Source of the DNA: Elusimicrobiota bacterium
GTDB taxonomy: Bacteria; Elusimicrobiota; Elusimicrobia; UBA1565
DNA length: 42,054 bases
NCBI GenBank assembly: GCA_003450735.1
Contig: DMEZ01000022.1
Location: forward strand, 1-42,054
Reading direction: 5' to 3'
Made by a program: the position numbers and the translations under genes. Position 1 is the first letter of the stretch; the number at the start of each line of letters is the position of its first letter. Shown piece after piece: positions 21,651 to 29,821 of the stretch. Under the pieces are notes generated by a model. The model saw nothing but the letters and a program-made list of their open reading frames with translations, was not told the origin of the DNA and ran no database searches.

Positions 21651-23078
21651 ATGGAACACCAGAAAGAGAAGCTTTCGGAGTACCTCGACGACGCGCTCGG
21701 TGCGAAGGAGCGCAAAGCCGTCGAGACGCACCTGTCCGCCTGCGCGGACTGCAAGGCCGAGCTGGAGTCCCTGCGCGAGGTCTCGAAGCTGGTGGCCGGC
21801 CTCCCCAAGGAGCCCCTCCCCACGGGCTTCCTCGAGCGGCTCCAGCGCCGCAGGGAAGGCGCCTCCTCCGCCCCCGCGGGCGCCTGGCTGGCCGGCTGGA
21901 CCCCCGTCCACTCGCGCGCCGCGGCCTTCGCCGCGGCCGGCGTCGTCGCCCTGTTCATCGGCTTCCGCGAGGTGCGCTTCCGCAGCGCGGCCGTGAGCTC
22001 GATGCAGTCTTTGGACGCCGCCCCGGCCCTGACCGAAGGCGACGCTTCCGAAAGGGAGTACTGGCGCAAGGACGTCCACGCCAAGGGCGAGCCGCTCCTC
22101 AACACCAACGAGGCCTCCCCCGCGGCCGACATCGACGGCGCCGCCCGGTCCGCCGCGTCCGGCTTCGCCGCGGGCGGCGAGGGCCTGGCCGCCCTGCGCG
22201 CCGCGGGCGCCGCCCGGGGCGCGGGGGCCCTGGTCGCCCCACCCATCCCCGCGCCGAAGAAGACCGTGGCCTCCAACGAAGCTATCCAGGACTTCCTCGC
22301 CCGCGACCGGGACAAGATGGGCATCCGCGAGATCCTCCCCAGCCAGCAGGGCGGCCTGCTTGGAGGGGGGGCCGCAGACGAGGAAGGCGCCCCCCAACAG
22401 CCCATGGCCAAGGACGAGGCCATGCAGTACCTGCGCAACATGACCCAGCAGATCTCCAAGCTCAACGCGGACCGGGCCAACAAGATCAACCCCTCCGTCG
22501 CCGTCGCGGACACGCGCAAGCCGCGCCTGTTGGCCGACGACGGCGCCTCGCGCCCCCTGACGGTCGCGGCGGCGCCGATGGAGGCCGCTCCCGACAGCTT
22601 CCTGCTGGCCCGGGCCAAGGGTGCGGCGGGGGTCCGGGCGGCCTCGCCCAAGCTCGAGGCGGACATGAAGATCGCCCACAAGGAAGTCGCGGCCAAGAGG
22701 GAGGTCCCCGCCATCCCCCGCTACCAGGAGGCGGCTCCGGCCGGCTCGCAGTGGACGCGCAGCTGGGCCGGCGCGGCCAGCGGCCTGACTTCGGGCGGCT
22801 CCGCCGCCAAGGACGCCTCCCAGTGGGAGGGCCTCTGGTTCCGCCTGGGCCTGGAGGGCCCGCCTCCCGCGGTGGACTTCAAAGAGGACATGGTCGTGGT
22901 CGTAGTCGGCGCCGAGGGACAGAGCGTCGGGATCGAGTCCCTGAGACCGCAGGGGCCCAACCTGTGGGTGTCCTACCGCGCGACGATGGCCAAGGACGCC
23001 CAGGCCGGCAAGCTCCCCTTCCACGCGGTCGTGGTCCCGCGCAGCGACCTGGACGTCTCCGCCCAAGAGATCCGTTAA
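21651..23078 (+). CDS. Anti-sigma factor with zf-HC2 domain and PrcB-like C-terminus
   Basis: The 475-residue protein has an N-terminal zinc-binding anti-sigma domain with the HxxxCxxC motif (His27, Cys31, Cys34), one membrane helix (about 94-109, AAAFAAAGVVALFIGF), and a long Ala/Pro-rich extracytoplasmic part. The last ~90 residues (LWFRLGLEGPPPAVDFKEDMVVVV, then a run ending FHAVVVPRSDLDV) resemble the C-terminal domain of PrcB-type protease-associated proteins in length and pattern; that match is from memory. It would hold the upstream ECF sigma factor inactive at the membrane until a signal, probably proteolysis, releases it. Most ZAS anti-sigma factors are far shorter. Confidence 0.85.
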   Translation: MEHQKEKLSEYLDDALGAKERKAVETHLSACADCKAELESLREVSKLVAGLPKEPLPTGFLERLQRRREGASSAPAGAWLAGWTPVHSRAAAFAAAGVVALFIGFREVRFRSAAVSSMQSLDAAPALTEGDASEREYWRKDVHAKGEPLLNTNEASPAADIDGAARSAASGFAAGGEGLAALRAAGAARGAGALVAPPIPAPKKTVASNEAIQDFLARDRDKMGIREILPSQQGGLLGGGAADEEGAPQQPMAKDEAMQYLRNMTQQISKLNADRANKINPSVAVADTRKPRLLADDGASRPLTVAAAPMEAAPDSFLLARAKGAAGVRAASPKLEADMKIAHKEVAAKREVPAIPRYQEAAPAGSQWTRSWAGAASGLTSGGSAAKDASQWEGLWFRLGLEGPPPAVDFKEDMVVVVVGAEGQSVGIESLRPQGPNLWVSYRATMAKDAQAGKLPFHAVVVPRSDLDVSAQEIR

Positions 23079-23127
23079 GGTAGGCCCTTGGACCCATGTC
23101 CGCCTGGGGCCTTCTGGCCATGCGGAT

Positions 23128-23156
23128 TTGACCCTTAGGGACTATAGTCCTATAAT
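23128..23156 (+). promoter_or_regulatory. Promoter with palindromic operator in its spacer
   Basis: TTGACC (23128-23133) and TATAAT (23151-23156) are 17 bp apart, a near-consensus promoter with a start near 23163. The last 12 bp of the spacer (23139-23150) form the perfect palindrome GGACTATAGTCC, abutting the -10 box. A dimeric repressor bound there would block polymerase. Downstream, CCTCCCCGGAGG (23164-23175) is a further palindrome that contains the GGAGG ribosome-binding site of the next gene and could mask it. Confidence 0.75.
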
Positions 23157-23179
23157 AGATGCTCCTCCCCGGAGGCTCC

Positions 23180-23797
23180 ATGCGCCGAGTCTTTTCCCTG
23201 TCACTCCTTGCCCTTTTCTGCGCTCTGAGCGCTCGGGCTCAGTCTTCCCCCTCTTTTGAATCCGTCGTGGCCCAGGCGAGCGGCGAGTTCCTCCAGGCCC
23301 GGGCCGACGCCAAGGACGCGGCCCTGGCGCGGGACATCGAGCGCTCCGCCCGAGACGCCGAACAGCTCAACATGGACATCTGGCGCCTGCGCAGCCAGGT
23401 CTCCGACGTGCGCCGCCGCGCCCAGCAGGCTTCCAACAACCAGAACCAGCCCCACGACCCCTTCCTTCGCAACGAAGTCCAGCGCCTGGTCTGGGACCTG
23501 CGCGACTACGCCCGCAAGCTCCAGGACCTGCACTGGGACATCCAGCGCCTCGCCCGCTCCGCCCAGCAGAAGGACCCGGAGCTCGTCCAACCCGCCCAGC
23601 GCCTCTCCTCCGCCCTCCAGCGGCTGTCCTCCGAACTGACCTGGGTGGTCAGCGACGCCCGCTGGGCCTCCATGGACGTCCGGCGGGCCGGCTTCTCCAT
23701 GGAAGCCTGGGACATCGAGAGAGAATCTTCCGCCGCCGAGAACTCCGCGCGCCAAGCCCAATATGAAGCCCAGCGGCTGCTGGGCCAGGTGCGCTAG
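23180..23797 (+). CDS. Secreted coiled-coil protein of unknown function
   Basis: The 205-residue product has a signal peptide (MRRVFSLSLLALFCALSARAQ). The rest is almost entirely helical with heptad-like spacing and many Gln, Arg and Asp residues (for example DIWRLRSQVSDVRRRAQQA and LQDLHWDIQRLARSAQQ), so a coiled coil or helical bundle is likely. No family is recognised. The ATG at 23180 has GGAGG 4 nt upstream; an in-frame ATG at 23159 would lie before the predicted transcription start, so it is rejected. The stop is 3 bp from the carboxypeptidase gene, so the two share the strong promoter at 23128-23156. Confidence 0.8.
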   Translation: MRRVFSLSLLALFCALSARAQSSPSFESVVAQASGEFLQARADAKDAALARDIERSARDAEQLNMDIWRLRSQVSDVRRRAQQASNNQNQPHDPFLRNEVQRLVWDLRDYARKLQDLHWDIQRLARSAQQKDPELVQPAQRLSSALQRLSSELTWVVSDARWASMDVRRAGFSMEAWDIERESSAAENSARQAQYEAQRLLGQVR

Positions 23798-23800
23798 ACC

Positions 23801-25114
23801 ATGAGGAACACGATGAGACTATTCGTCCTTTCCCTTTTCCTGATCGCGAGCGCGGCCCGCGCCGAGTCGGCCGACGGCTGGTTCGACGGCAAGGACGGCG
23901 CCGCCGCCCCCGCCGCGGCCGCCGCGGCCAAGAAGGCCGCCGAGAAGAAGATCGAGAAGCCCGCCCTGGCCGACGACGACCGCCTCTGGGTCATCATCGA
24001 GGCCGCCGACAAAAGCGCCCGCCAGGCCGTCGTGGACGCCGGCGTCGCCATCGAGGGCATGAGCGGCAGCCAGGTCGCCGGCGTGGCCAGCCTGAAGGCC
24101 CTCCAGAAGCTCAAGGACCGCGGCATCCGCGTCATCAAGCAGACCTCCCTGCGCGTCATCTCGACCGAGGACTTCCCGACCGCGGATTCGGCCTATCACA
24201 ACTACGCCGAGACCGAAGCCGAGCTCAAGGCCATCGCCGCCTCCGCCCCCGAGCTCGCGAGCGTCTTCTCCATCGGCCAGAGCTGGCAGGGGCGCGCCAT
24301 CTCCGCCCTGCGCCTGAACACGACCGCTAAAGGCACCCAGGCCAGCAAGAAGCCGGGCGCGGTGTTCATGGGCACGCACCACGCGCGCGAGCACATCTCC
24401 ACCGAGGTCCCCCTCCTCATCGCCAAATGGATCGTGGAGAACCGGAACCGCGCCGACGTCAAGAAGCTGCTCGAGGACCGGGACGTCTACTTCATCCCGA
24501 TCGTCAACCCGGACGGCGCGGAGTACGACATCGCCACCGGCAAGTACCGCTGGCAGCGCAAGAACATGCGCAAGAACTCCGACGGCTCGGTCGGCGTGGA
24601 CCTCAACCGCAACTACGACTTCCGCTTCGGCGGCCCGGGCGCTTCCGACGACCCGGACTCGGACACCTACCACGGCCCCTCGGCCTTCTCCGAGCCCGAG
24701 AGCAAGGCCGTGAAGGCCTTCTTCGAGGCCCGCTCCAACCTCAAGACCTTCATCTCCTACCACAGCTTCAGCGAGCTCGTGCTCTACCCCTGGGGCGGCG
24801 CCGATGAGCCCATCTCCGACCAGCGCGCCCTCAAGGCCTACAAGGCCATGGCGGAGAAGATGGCGGGCTGGACGGGCTACACGGCCCAGCAGTCCTCCGA
24901 CCTCTACGTCGCGACCGGCGACACCTGCGACTGGTCGTGGGAGAAGCGCAAGGTGTTCTCCTTCACCATCGAGCTGACCCCCGCCTCCCAGTGGGCGGGC
25001 GGCTTCTACCCGGGGGCCGCCGTCATCTCCTCCGCGGTGCAGAAGAACCTCCAGCCGGTGCTCTACCTCATCGGCCTCGCCGACGACCCCACCCGGGCGG
25101 CGGATTCGAACTGA
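23801..25114 (+). CDS. Secreted M14-family zinc carboxypeptidase
   Basis: The 437-residue protein has a signal peptide and a propeptide-like segment (about 45-115), then the M14 catalytic domain. The zinc site shows HHAREH (His194, Glu197) and a later His321 (SYHSF); the general base is Glu391 (FTIELTP). The substrate-binding region VDLNRNYDF (about 266-274) is typical of carboxypeptidase A/T-like enzymes. It would remove C-terminal residues from peptides outside the cytoplasm. An ATG at 23813, with GAGGAA 4-5 nt upstream, is an equally good start and removes only four residues. The stop overlaps the next start by one base. Confidence 0.94.
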   Translation: MRNTMRLFVLSLFLIASAARAESADGWFDGKDGAAAPAAAAAAKKAAEKKIEKPALADDDRLWVIIEAADKSARQAVVDAGVAIEGMSGSQVAGVASLKALQKLKDRGIRVIKQTSLRVISTEDFPTADSAYHNYAETEAELKAIAASAPELASVFSIGQSWQGRAISALRLNTTAKGTQASKKPGAVFMGTHHAREHISTEVPLLIAKWIVENRNRADVKKLLEDRDVYFIPIVNPDGAEYDIATGKYRWQRKNMRKNSDGSVGVDLNRNYDFRFGGPGASDDPDSDTYHGPSAFSEPESKAVKAFFEARSNLKTFISYHSFSELVLYPWGGADEPISDQRALKAYKAMAEKMAGWTGYTAQQSSDLYVATGDTCDWSWEKRKVFSFTIELTPASQWAGGFYPGAAVISSAVQKNLQPVLYLIGLADDPTRAADSN

Positions 25115-25917
25115 TGCGAAGCCTCCTGCTGGCTCTGGCCCTGGCGTCCCCCGCGGGCGCCGAGTCCATCGAGGCCTTGCGGGAGCGCACGCCCTCGCCC
25201 GAGCTCGTCCCGGCCCCGTCCGTGACCGAGGCCGGCCCCGTGCAGGAGCCCCTCATCATGAAGCCCGGCTTCTTCTCCCCCGGCGCGGACAAGTCCTACG
25301 ACGCCCCGCTGGCCAGCTTCAAGCTGGCTGAGCGGCTGGACGCCCACCGCGGGCTCCTGCCCCTCACGCTGGGCGGAAAAGCCTGGTTCCTGAGCATGGC
25401 CGCCGACGCGGGACTCACGACCGGCTTCTTCACCTTCCTGAGAGGGGACTCCCTGGTCATCCGCCGCCTGGACCTCGACGAGATACGGAAGACGGGCTCG
25501 GTGTACCGGCTCGACGCCTCCACGGTCTACCGCTTCAAGCTGGAGGTCAGCCTGCTCAACCCCGTCCGGGGCAGCGAGTTCCGCCTGACCCCCGAACAGG
25601 GCACCGTGGGGCCCCGCCTCAAGGTCAAGACGGGGCAGATCCTGGACGCCCTTGAGGAGAACTGCGTCGCCTTCGAGCTGGACGGCAAGGAGTACTGGGT
25701 GCTCTACGGCACCGACGTGGACCCGGCGACGAACACCCTCGCCAAGACCCGCACCCTGCTCTTCATTCGCGAGGCCGGGCTGGGCACCAAGGCCTGGCCG
25801 GTGCCCGAGGCTTCCCTGGCGGCGGACAAGCCCTCCGGCGTGGCCCTTGGCGACGCCCGCATCGTCCTGATCAAGGGTTCGGACGGCATCCTGCGCGTCC
25901 TGCCGGAAGCCCGCTGA
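25114..25917 (+). CDS. Secreted protein of unknown function
   Basis: The 267-residue product begins with a signal peptide (MRSLLLALALASPAGAES) directly on the carboxypeptidase stop (TGATG). The mature region alternates short strands and charged turns and includes two pairs of similar segments (LNPVRGSEFRLTPEQG and GTVGPRLKVKTGQ), suggesting a mostly beta fold. I do not recognise a family. Tight coupling to the carboxypeptidase suggests a shared extracytoplasmic role, for example inhibitor, chaperone or binding partner, but this is only contextual. Confidence 0.75.
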   Translation: MRSLLLALALASPAGAESIEALRERTPSPELVPAPSVTEAGPVQEPLIMKPGFFSPGADKSYDAPLASFKLAERLDAHRGLLPLTLGGKAWFLSMAADAGLTTGFFTFLRGDSLVIRRLDLDEIRKTGSVYRLDASTVYRFKLEVSLLNPVRGSEFRLTPEQGTVGPRLKVKTGQILDALEENCVAFELDGKEYWVLYGTDVDPATNTLAKTRTLLFIREAGLGTKAWPVPEASLAADKPSGVALGDARIVLIKGSDGILRVLPEAR

Positions 25918-25976
25918 GCCCGGCCGAGCATCCCGCTTCCCCCTCTCCCTCTGAAGGCTCCCCGGAACGCGGGCTG

Positions 25977-27059
25977 ATGTTCGAACGCGTCAAGGCGTTC
26001 TACCGCGGCCATGAGCCGGCCTGCACCGCGGGCTTCTTCGCCGCGGGCTTCCTCTTCGACACCCTCGCCGTGGGCCGCATCGACAAGTGGCTCAACATCC
26101 TCCATCAGGCGGTCTACCTGTCGCTGTGCGCGTACTTCACGGGCCTCGAGCTGCGCGAGACCCACGGCCGCTTCACGCCGCCCGAGCGTCTCAAGACCGC
26201 CTGGCGCTATCACACGGGCGCGACGCACTTCATGCTCGGGACCCTGCTCAACATCTACACGCTCTTCTACTTCAAGAGCGCCTCGATGGGGACCTCGCTC
26301 CTCTTCCTCCTGGTCCTCGCCGCCCTCCTCGCGCTCAACGAACTCAAGCCCTTCGAACGCTCAGGCACCTTGCTGCGTATGAGCCTTTTCAGCCTGTGCC
26401 TCGTGTCCTATTTCACCTACCTCGTGCCGACCTTGATGGGCCGCATCGGCGCCGTGCCCTTCCTGGGCTCCATCGCCGCGGCGTCGGCGTGCATCGCGGG
26501 GTTCACCTGGCGGCTCTACGGGCGCATGCCGGAGCAGAAGCAAGCCGTCCGCGGACACGTCGTCTACCCCTTCGCCGCGATCGCGGCCCTGTTCGCCGCC
26601 CTCTATTTCGCCAAGGTCATCCCGCCGGTGCCCCTCTCGCTGACCGAGATCGGCATCTATCATGACGTGCGCCGCGCGGGCGACCGCTTCGAGCTGAGTT
26701 CGACGCGTCCGCGCTGGAAGTTCTGGCAGCGCGGCGACCAGACCTTCCTGGCGCGGCCCGGGGATCCGATCTACTGCTGGGTGAGGGTCTTCTCGCCGAC
26801 CCGCTTCCAAGACCGCCTCGCCGTGCGCTGGCGTTTCCTCGAGCCGGAGGGCTGGGGCGAGTCCGAGGTCATCCCGCTGCCGATCACCGGCGGCCGCGAC
26901 GGCGGCTGGCGCGGCTTCACGTTCAAGGCGAACTACAAGCCCGGCCGCTGGCGGGTAGAGGTCGTGACCTCCGACGGCCGCGAGCTCGGCCACATCGGCC
27001 TCGCCGTTGAGCCGGACGACTCGACGGCGCCGCGCGTCCCGAGGATCCTCTGGCGCTGA
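25977..27059 (+). CDS. Membrane protein with C-terminal DUF2914 domain
   Basis: The 360-residue protein has six to seven hydrophobic helices in the first ~225 residues and a soluble C-terminal domain (about 225-350). The latter includes QTFLARPGDPIYCWVRV, a run ending VRWRF, and the strand pattern ending GRWRVEVVTSDGRELG, which resembles DUF2914. DUF2914 is a beta domain found in bacterial envelope proteins of unknown role. The gene starts 59 bp after the preceding stop and converges with the AI-2E-type permease gene, with only 14 bp between stops. Confidence 0.85.
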   Translation: MFERVKAFYRGHEPACTAGFFAAGFLFDTLAVGRIDKWLNILHQAVYLSLCAYFTGLELRETHGRFTPPERLKTAWRYHTGATHFMLGTLLNIYTLFYFKSASMGTSLLFLLVLAALLALNELKPFERSGTLLRMSLFSLCLVSYFTYLVPTLMGRIGAVPFLGSIAAASACIAGFTWRLYGRMPEQKQAVRGHVVYPFAAIAALFAALYFAKVIPPVPLSLTEIGIYHDVRRAGDRFELSSTRPRWKFWQRGDQTFLARPGDPIYCWVRVFSPTRFQDRLAVRWRFLEPEGWGESEVIPLPITGGRDGGWRGFTFKANYKPGRWRVEVVTSDGRELGHIGLAVEPDDSTAPRVPRILWR

Positions 27060-27073
27060 AATCCGGCTCCCGT

Positions 27074-28156
27074 CTAAGAGTCCTTAGAAGACTCCATGGC
27101 GTGTTCGCGGTAGAACTCCAGGAAGATCGGCAGCAGGGCGAAGGCCAGCGGCCCGATCAGGAGCCCCAGGACCCCGAAGACGGACAGCCCTCCCAGGAGC
27201 GCCAGCGTCAGCCAGAAGAAGGGCATCTGGAACTGGCTCCCCACGACGAAGGGCCTGATGACGTTGTCCACGCCGCCCAGCATCAGGCCCCAGGCCAGGA
27301 GGAAGACGGCTTTCCCGAACGAGCCCGCCAGTAGATAGAAGCAGCACACCGGGACCCAGATGAGCGCCGTGCCCACGATCGGGACGAAGCCGGCCACGGC
27401 CGTCATGCACCCCAGCAGCACCGCGGCGCGGGCCCCCAGAAGGGCGTAGCCGATCATGGCGAGCAGCCCCTGCAGCAGGCCCGTGACCACCGACCCGCGT
27501 ACGACCCCGATGACGGTCTCCTGGATCTTGGCGACCACGCGGCCGCGCAGGCGGTCCGTCATCGGCAGATGGCCGCTGACGTAGCGGTACATGTCCTCGC
27601 CGTCCCGGAACAGGAAGAACAGGAAGAAGACGAACAGGGCCGAGTCGACCAGCAATCGGAGGATGTCCCGCGCCAGGGAGGTGGCCGAGGCCGCCACCCA
27701 GCCGACGAAGCCCTCCGCGACGCCCTGGAGCCGCTGCTCGAGGTCCTCGGAGCCGGACTCCAGGTGTTCGACGAGCCTCGCCGGAAGCCGCTCCCGCCAG
27801 TCCCGCCTGGCGTTGAGGAGCCCGCGCGCGCGGCCCGCCGCGGCTTGGACCATGCTCTGGACCTCCGGCAGGACCGCCCGGGCCTCGGAGACCGTCGCCG
27901 ACACGATGAACGCCAGGGGCACGATCAGGAAGAAGAAGACCAGGCCGATCGTCGTCAGCGCCTGGAACGAGGGGGACCTCCCCTTCATCCAGCGGACGAC
28001 CCGCCGATGCAGGGGATAGCACACGATCACGGCCGTGAGCGCGGCCAGCCCGGGGCTGGAAAAGGGTGCGAGCATCCGGCCCGCCAGGTAGAACAGGAAC
28101 AGCAGGGTCCCGAACACGAAGGCGAGCGCGAGGCCCTGCCGGCTCACGAGTCCCAT
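27074..28156 (-). CDS. AI-2E family membrane transporter (YdiK/PerM type)
   Basis: The 360-residue protein has about eight membrane helices in the AI-2E arrangement: two near the N-terminus, one near residue 70-90, a ~80-residue soluble amphipathic segment (VSEARAVLPEVQSMVQAAAG and onward), then a cluster in the C-terminal half with VGSQFQMPFFWLTLALLGGLSVFGVLG split over residues 310-337. Members include putative autoinducer exporters and Na+/H+ antiporters; the substrate is unknown here. A TATGAT box lies 6 nt before the ATG. The gene is divergent from marC across 73 bp. Confidence 0.92.
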   Translation of the reverse strand: MGLVSRQGLALAFVFGTLLFLFYLAGRMLAPFSSPGLAALTAVIVCYPLHRRVVRWMKGRSPSFQALTTIGLVFFFLIVPLAFIVSATVSEARAVLPEVQSMVQAAAGRARGLLNARRDWRERLPARLVEHLESGSEDLEQRLQGVAEGFVGWVAASATSLARDILRLLVDSALFVFFLFFLFRDGEDMYRYVSGHLPMTDRLRGRVVAKIQETVIGVVRGSVVTGLLQGLLAMIGYALLGARAAVLLGCMTAVAGFVPIVGTALIWVPVCCFYLLAGSFGKAVFLLAWGLMLGGVDNVIRPFVVGSQFQMPFFWLTLALLGGLSVFGVLGLLIGPLAFALLPIFLEFYREHAMESSKDS

Positions 28157-28162
28157 GTCCCT

Positions 28163-28168
28163 ATCATA
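28163..28168 (-). promoter_or_regulatory. -10 box of the AI-2E permease gene, leaderless geometry
   Basis: On the minus strand TATGAT is followed by AGGGAC and then ATG. The gap of 6 nt places the transcription start at the start codon; no ribosome-binding site can be accommodated in the transcript. Confidence 0.55.
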
Positions 28169-28217
28169 GCCAATTCTCCTCCCCGTCGGCGAACCCCGGC
28201 CCCTCCCGCAAGAAAGC

Positions 28218-28223
28218 TATAAT
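28218..28223 (+). promoter_or_regulatory. -10 box of marC, leaderless geometry
   Basis: A perfect TATAAT lies 6 nt before the GTG start of marC, with only CCCCCT between. The arrangement mirrors the divergent AI-2E gene and the TATAATCCC sequence seen before metH. Confidence 0.6.
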
Positions 28224-28229
28224 CCCCCT

Positions 28230-28820
28230 GTGAAAGAGTTCGGCCTCTGCTTCGTCTCCCTGTTCGTCTCCACCGACGCGATCGGCTCCTTGCCCATCTT
28301 CCTGGCCCTCACGACGGGCGTCGCCCCGGCCGTCCTGCGGCGCATCCTGCTCCAGTCGGTCCTCACCGCCGCCGCCGTCTCCCTCGCCTTCCTCGTCATC
28401 GGCAAGCTGGTGCTGGGCTGGCTGGGCATCACGGTGGCGGACTTCATGGTGGCGGGCGGCATCATGCTCTTCGTGCTCTCCTTGAACAGCCTGCTCGCCC
28501 ACGGGGAATCGGAGGAGAAGCCCGGCGACCCGGAGACGCTCGGGGCGGTGCCCATCGGGGTGCCCCTCATCGTGGGGCCCGCCGTGCTCACCACCCTGCT
28601 CCTGCTGGCCGACGAATACGGACGCCTGCCCACCGTGCTGGCCTCGGCCGCCAACATCGTCATCGCCGGCGCCCTGTTCGCGGCCTCGCGCCACCTCCAC
28701 CGCCTGCTCGGCAAGGCCGGCACGCGGACCGTCTCGAAGATCGCCGCCCTGGTCATGGCCGCCTTCGCCGTGATGATGGTCCGCAAGGGCATCACGGCCT
28801 TCCTTCCCCCGCACGCATGA
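28230..28820 (+). CDS. MarC-family inner-membrane protein
   Basis: The 196-residue protein has six hydrophobic helices and the MarC family signatures TDAIGSLPIFLALT near the N-terminus, VAGGIMLF near residue 71-78, and AVPIGVPLIVGPAVLTTLLL in the second half. MarC proteins (UPF0056) are inner-membrane proteins once linked to multiple antibiotic resistance; that role was later not supported and their function is open. The start is GTG (KEFGLC follows); no earlier start keeps the reading frame after the promoter. Confidence 0.92.
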   Translation: MKEFGLCFVSLFVSTDAIGSLPIFLALTTGVAPAVLRRILLQSVLTAAAVSLAFLVIGKLVLGWLGITVADFMVAGGIMLFVLSLNSLLAHGESEEKPGDPETLGAVPIGVPLIVGPAVLTTLLLLADEYGRLPTVLASAANIVIAGALFAASRHLHRLLGKAGTRTVSKIAALVMAAFAVMMVRKGITAFLPPHA

Positions 28821-28823
28821 TGC

Positions 28824-28829
28824 TATGCT
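28824..28829 (+). promoter_or_regulatory. Possible -10 box of the DUF4384 gene
   Basis: TATGCT fits TANNNT and lies 7 nt before the ATG at 28837. It is weaker than the other boxes and could be coincidental, but it repeats the same spacing and would favour the 28837 start over the ATG at 28825. Confidence 0.35.
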
Positions 28830-28836
28830 GAAGGCG

Positions 28837-29754
28837 ATGCTTTCCCTCCTCTTCGGCCTTCTGGCGGCTTCCGCGCAGGCCGCCGGCGCGCCGCCTGCGG
28901 TCTCGACTGCCGCCGCCTCCCACGTCCAGAGCTCGGAGATCGAGTTCGAGGAGGTCGGGGAGTATGTCGCCTCGCGCTCCGAGAGCCCGGAGGAGGCCGA
29001 GAAGAAGGCCGTCCAGGACGCGCTGGAGCGCGCGATGGCCCAGCGGGTCACCATCACCTCGCAGTACGACGACAGCCAGGTGAAGGCCGGCAAGAGCTCC
29101 AAGCAGTTCATCTCCAGCTACCTCAACACCTTCTCCGGCGGCGTCGTGAACCACAAGATGGTGGGCGAGCCGGAGATCACGCCCATGCCGGGCCGCACCA
29201 TGAAGTACGTCGTGCGGGTCAAGGGCAGCATCACCTTCAACGGCGACCCCGACCCTTCCTTCGAGGTGCGCTTCGACCCCAAGGACGACAAGCTGAAGCG
29301 GCTGGGGCTCAACCACCCCGAGTTCTACGAGGGCGACGAGGTCACCCTGAGCTTCTGGTCCACCAAGGAAGCCTTCATCCAGCTCATCGTCCTGGACAGC
29401 GATAACAACGCCTCCCTGCTCTACCCCAACAAGCACGTCCCGGTCCCGCGCAAGCTCAAGCCCGGGGAGATCTTCATCTACCCAGGCGACAAGGCGGAGT
29501 CCCCCGACTTGAAGGTCGTCGCGGCCCTCCCCCCGGGCAAGGAGGAGGCGATCGAATACCTGCATATCCTCCTGACCAAGGGGCAGCCCCTCTTCTCGAC
29601 CGCCGAGGCCCGGGAGTCCGACCTCGGCCCCTACAAGGTCCTCAACCTCGGCGACCGCTCGGTCATGCAGAAACGGCTCTCGAAGCTGAAGCGCTCGCGG
29701 TGGACGCAGATGGTCATCCCCTACCGCATCCAGACCCGGCCTAGCGGGCAGTGA
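28837..29754 (+). CDS. Secreted protein with LPP20/FlgT-like N-terminus and DUF4384 domain
   Basis: The 305-residue product has a signal peptide (MLSLLFGLLAASAQAAG). Residues ~35-135 hold a FlgT/LPP20-like unit (EVGEYVASRSESPEEAEKKA, then VQDALERAMAQRV), where short family motifs place a helix that starts with repeated Ala/Glu residues. Residues ~165-245 resemble DUF4384 (EGDEVTLSFWSTKEAFIQLI, then SLLYPNKHVP), a beta domain that occurs in surface and signalling proteins. It opens a run of envelope genes that includes two further LPP20-like lipoproteins. An ATG 12 bp upstream is an alternative start. The function is unknown. Confidence 0.8.
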   Translation: MLSLLFGLLAASAQAAGAPPAVSTAAASHVQSSEIEFEEVGEYVASRSESPEEAEKKAVQDALERAMAQRVTITSQYDDSQVKAGKSSKQFISSYLNTFSGGVVNHKMVGEPEITPMPGRTMKYVVRVKGSITFNGDPDPSFEVRFDPKDDKLKRLGLNHPEFYEGDEVTLSFWSTKEAFIQLIVLDSDNNASLLYPNKHVPVPRKLKPGEIFIYPGDKAESPDLKVVAALPPGKEEAIEYLHILLTKGQPLFSTAEARESDLGPYKVLNLGDRSVMQKRLSKLKRSRWTQMVIPYRIQTRPSGQ

Positions 29755-29821
29755 CCAAAGGCGCATCCTAAAAGACGGGAAAATGTTATACGATAACGGA
29801 CCCTTAAGGAGGAGAACACTG

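Noticed and set aside
28230..28820. Antibiotic resistance role for the MarC-family protein.
   Set aside because: The family's link to multiple antibiotic resistance was later not supported, and nothing in the neighbourhood suggests drug efflux.
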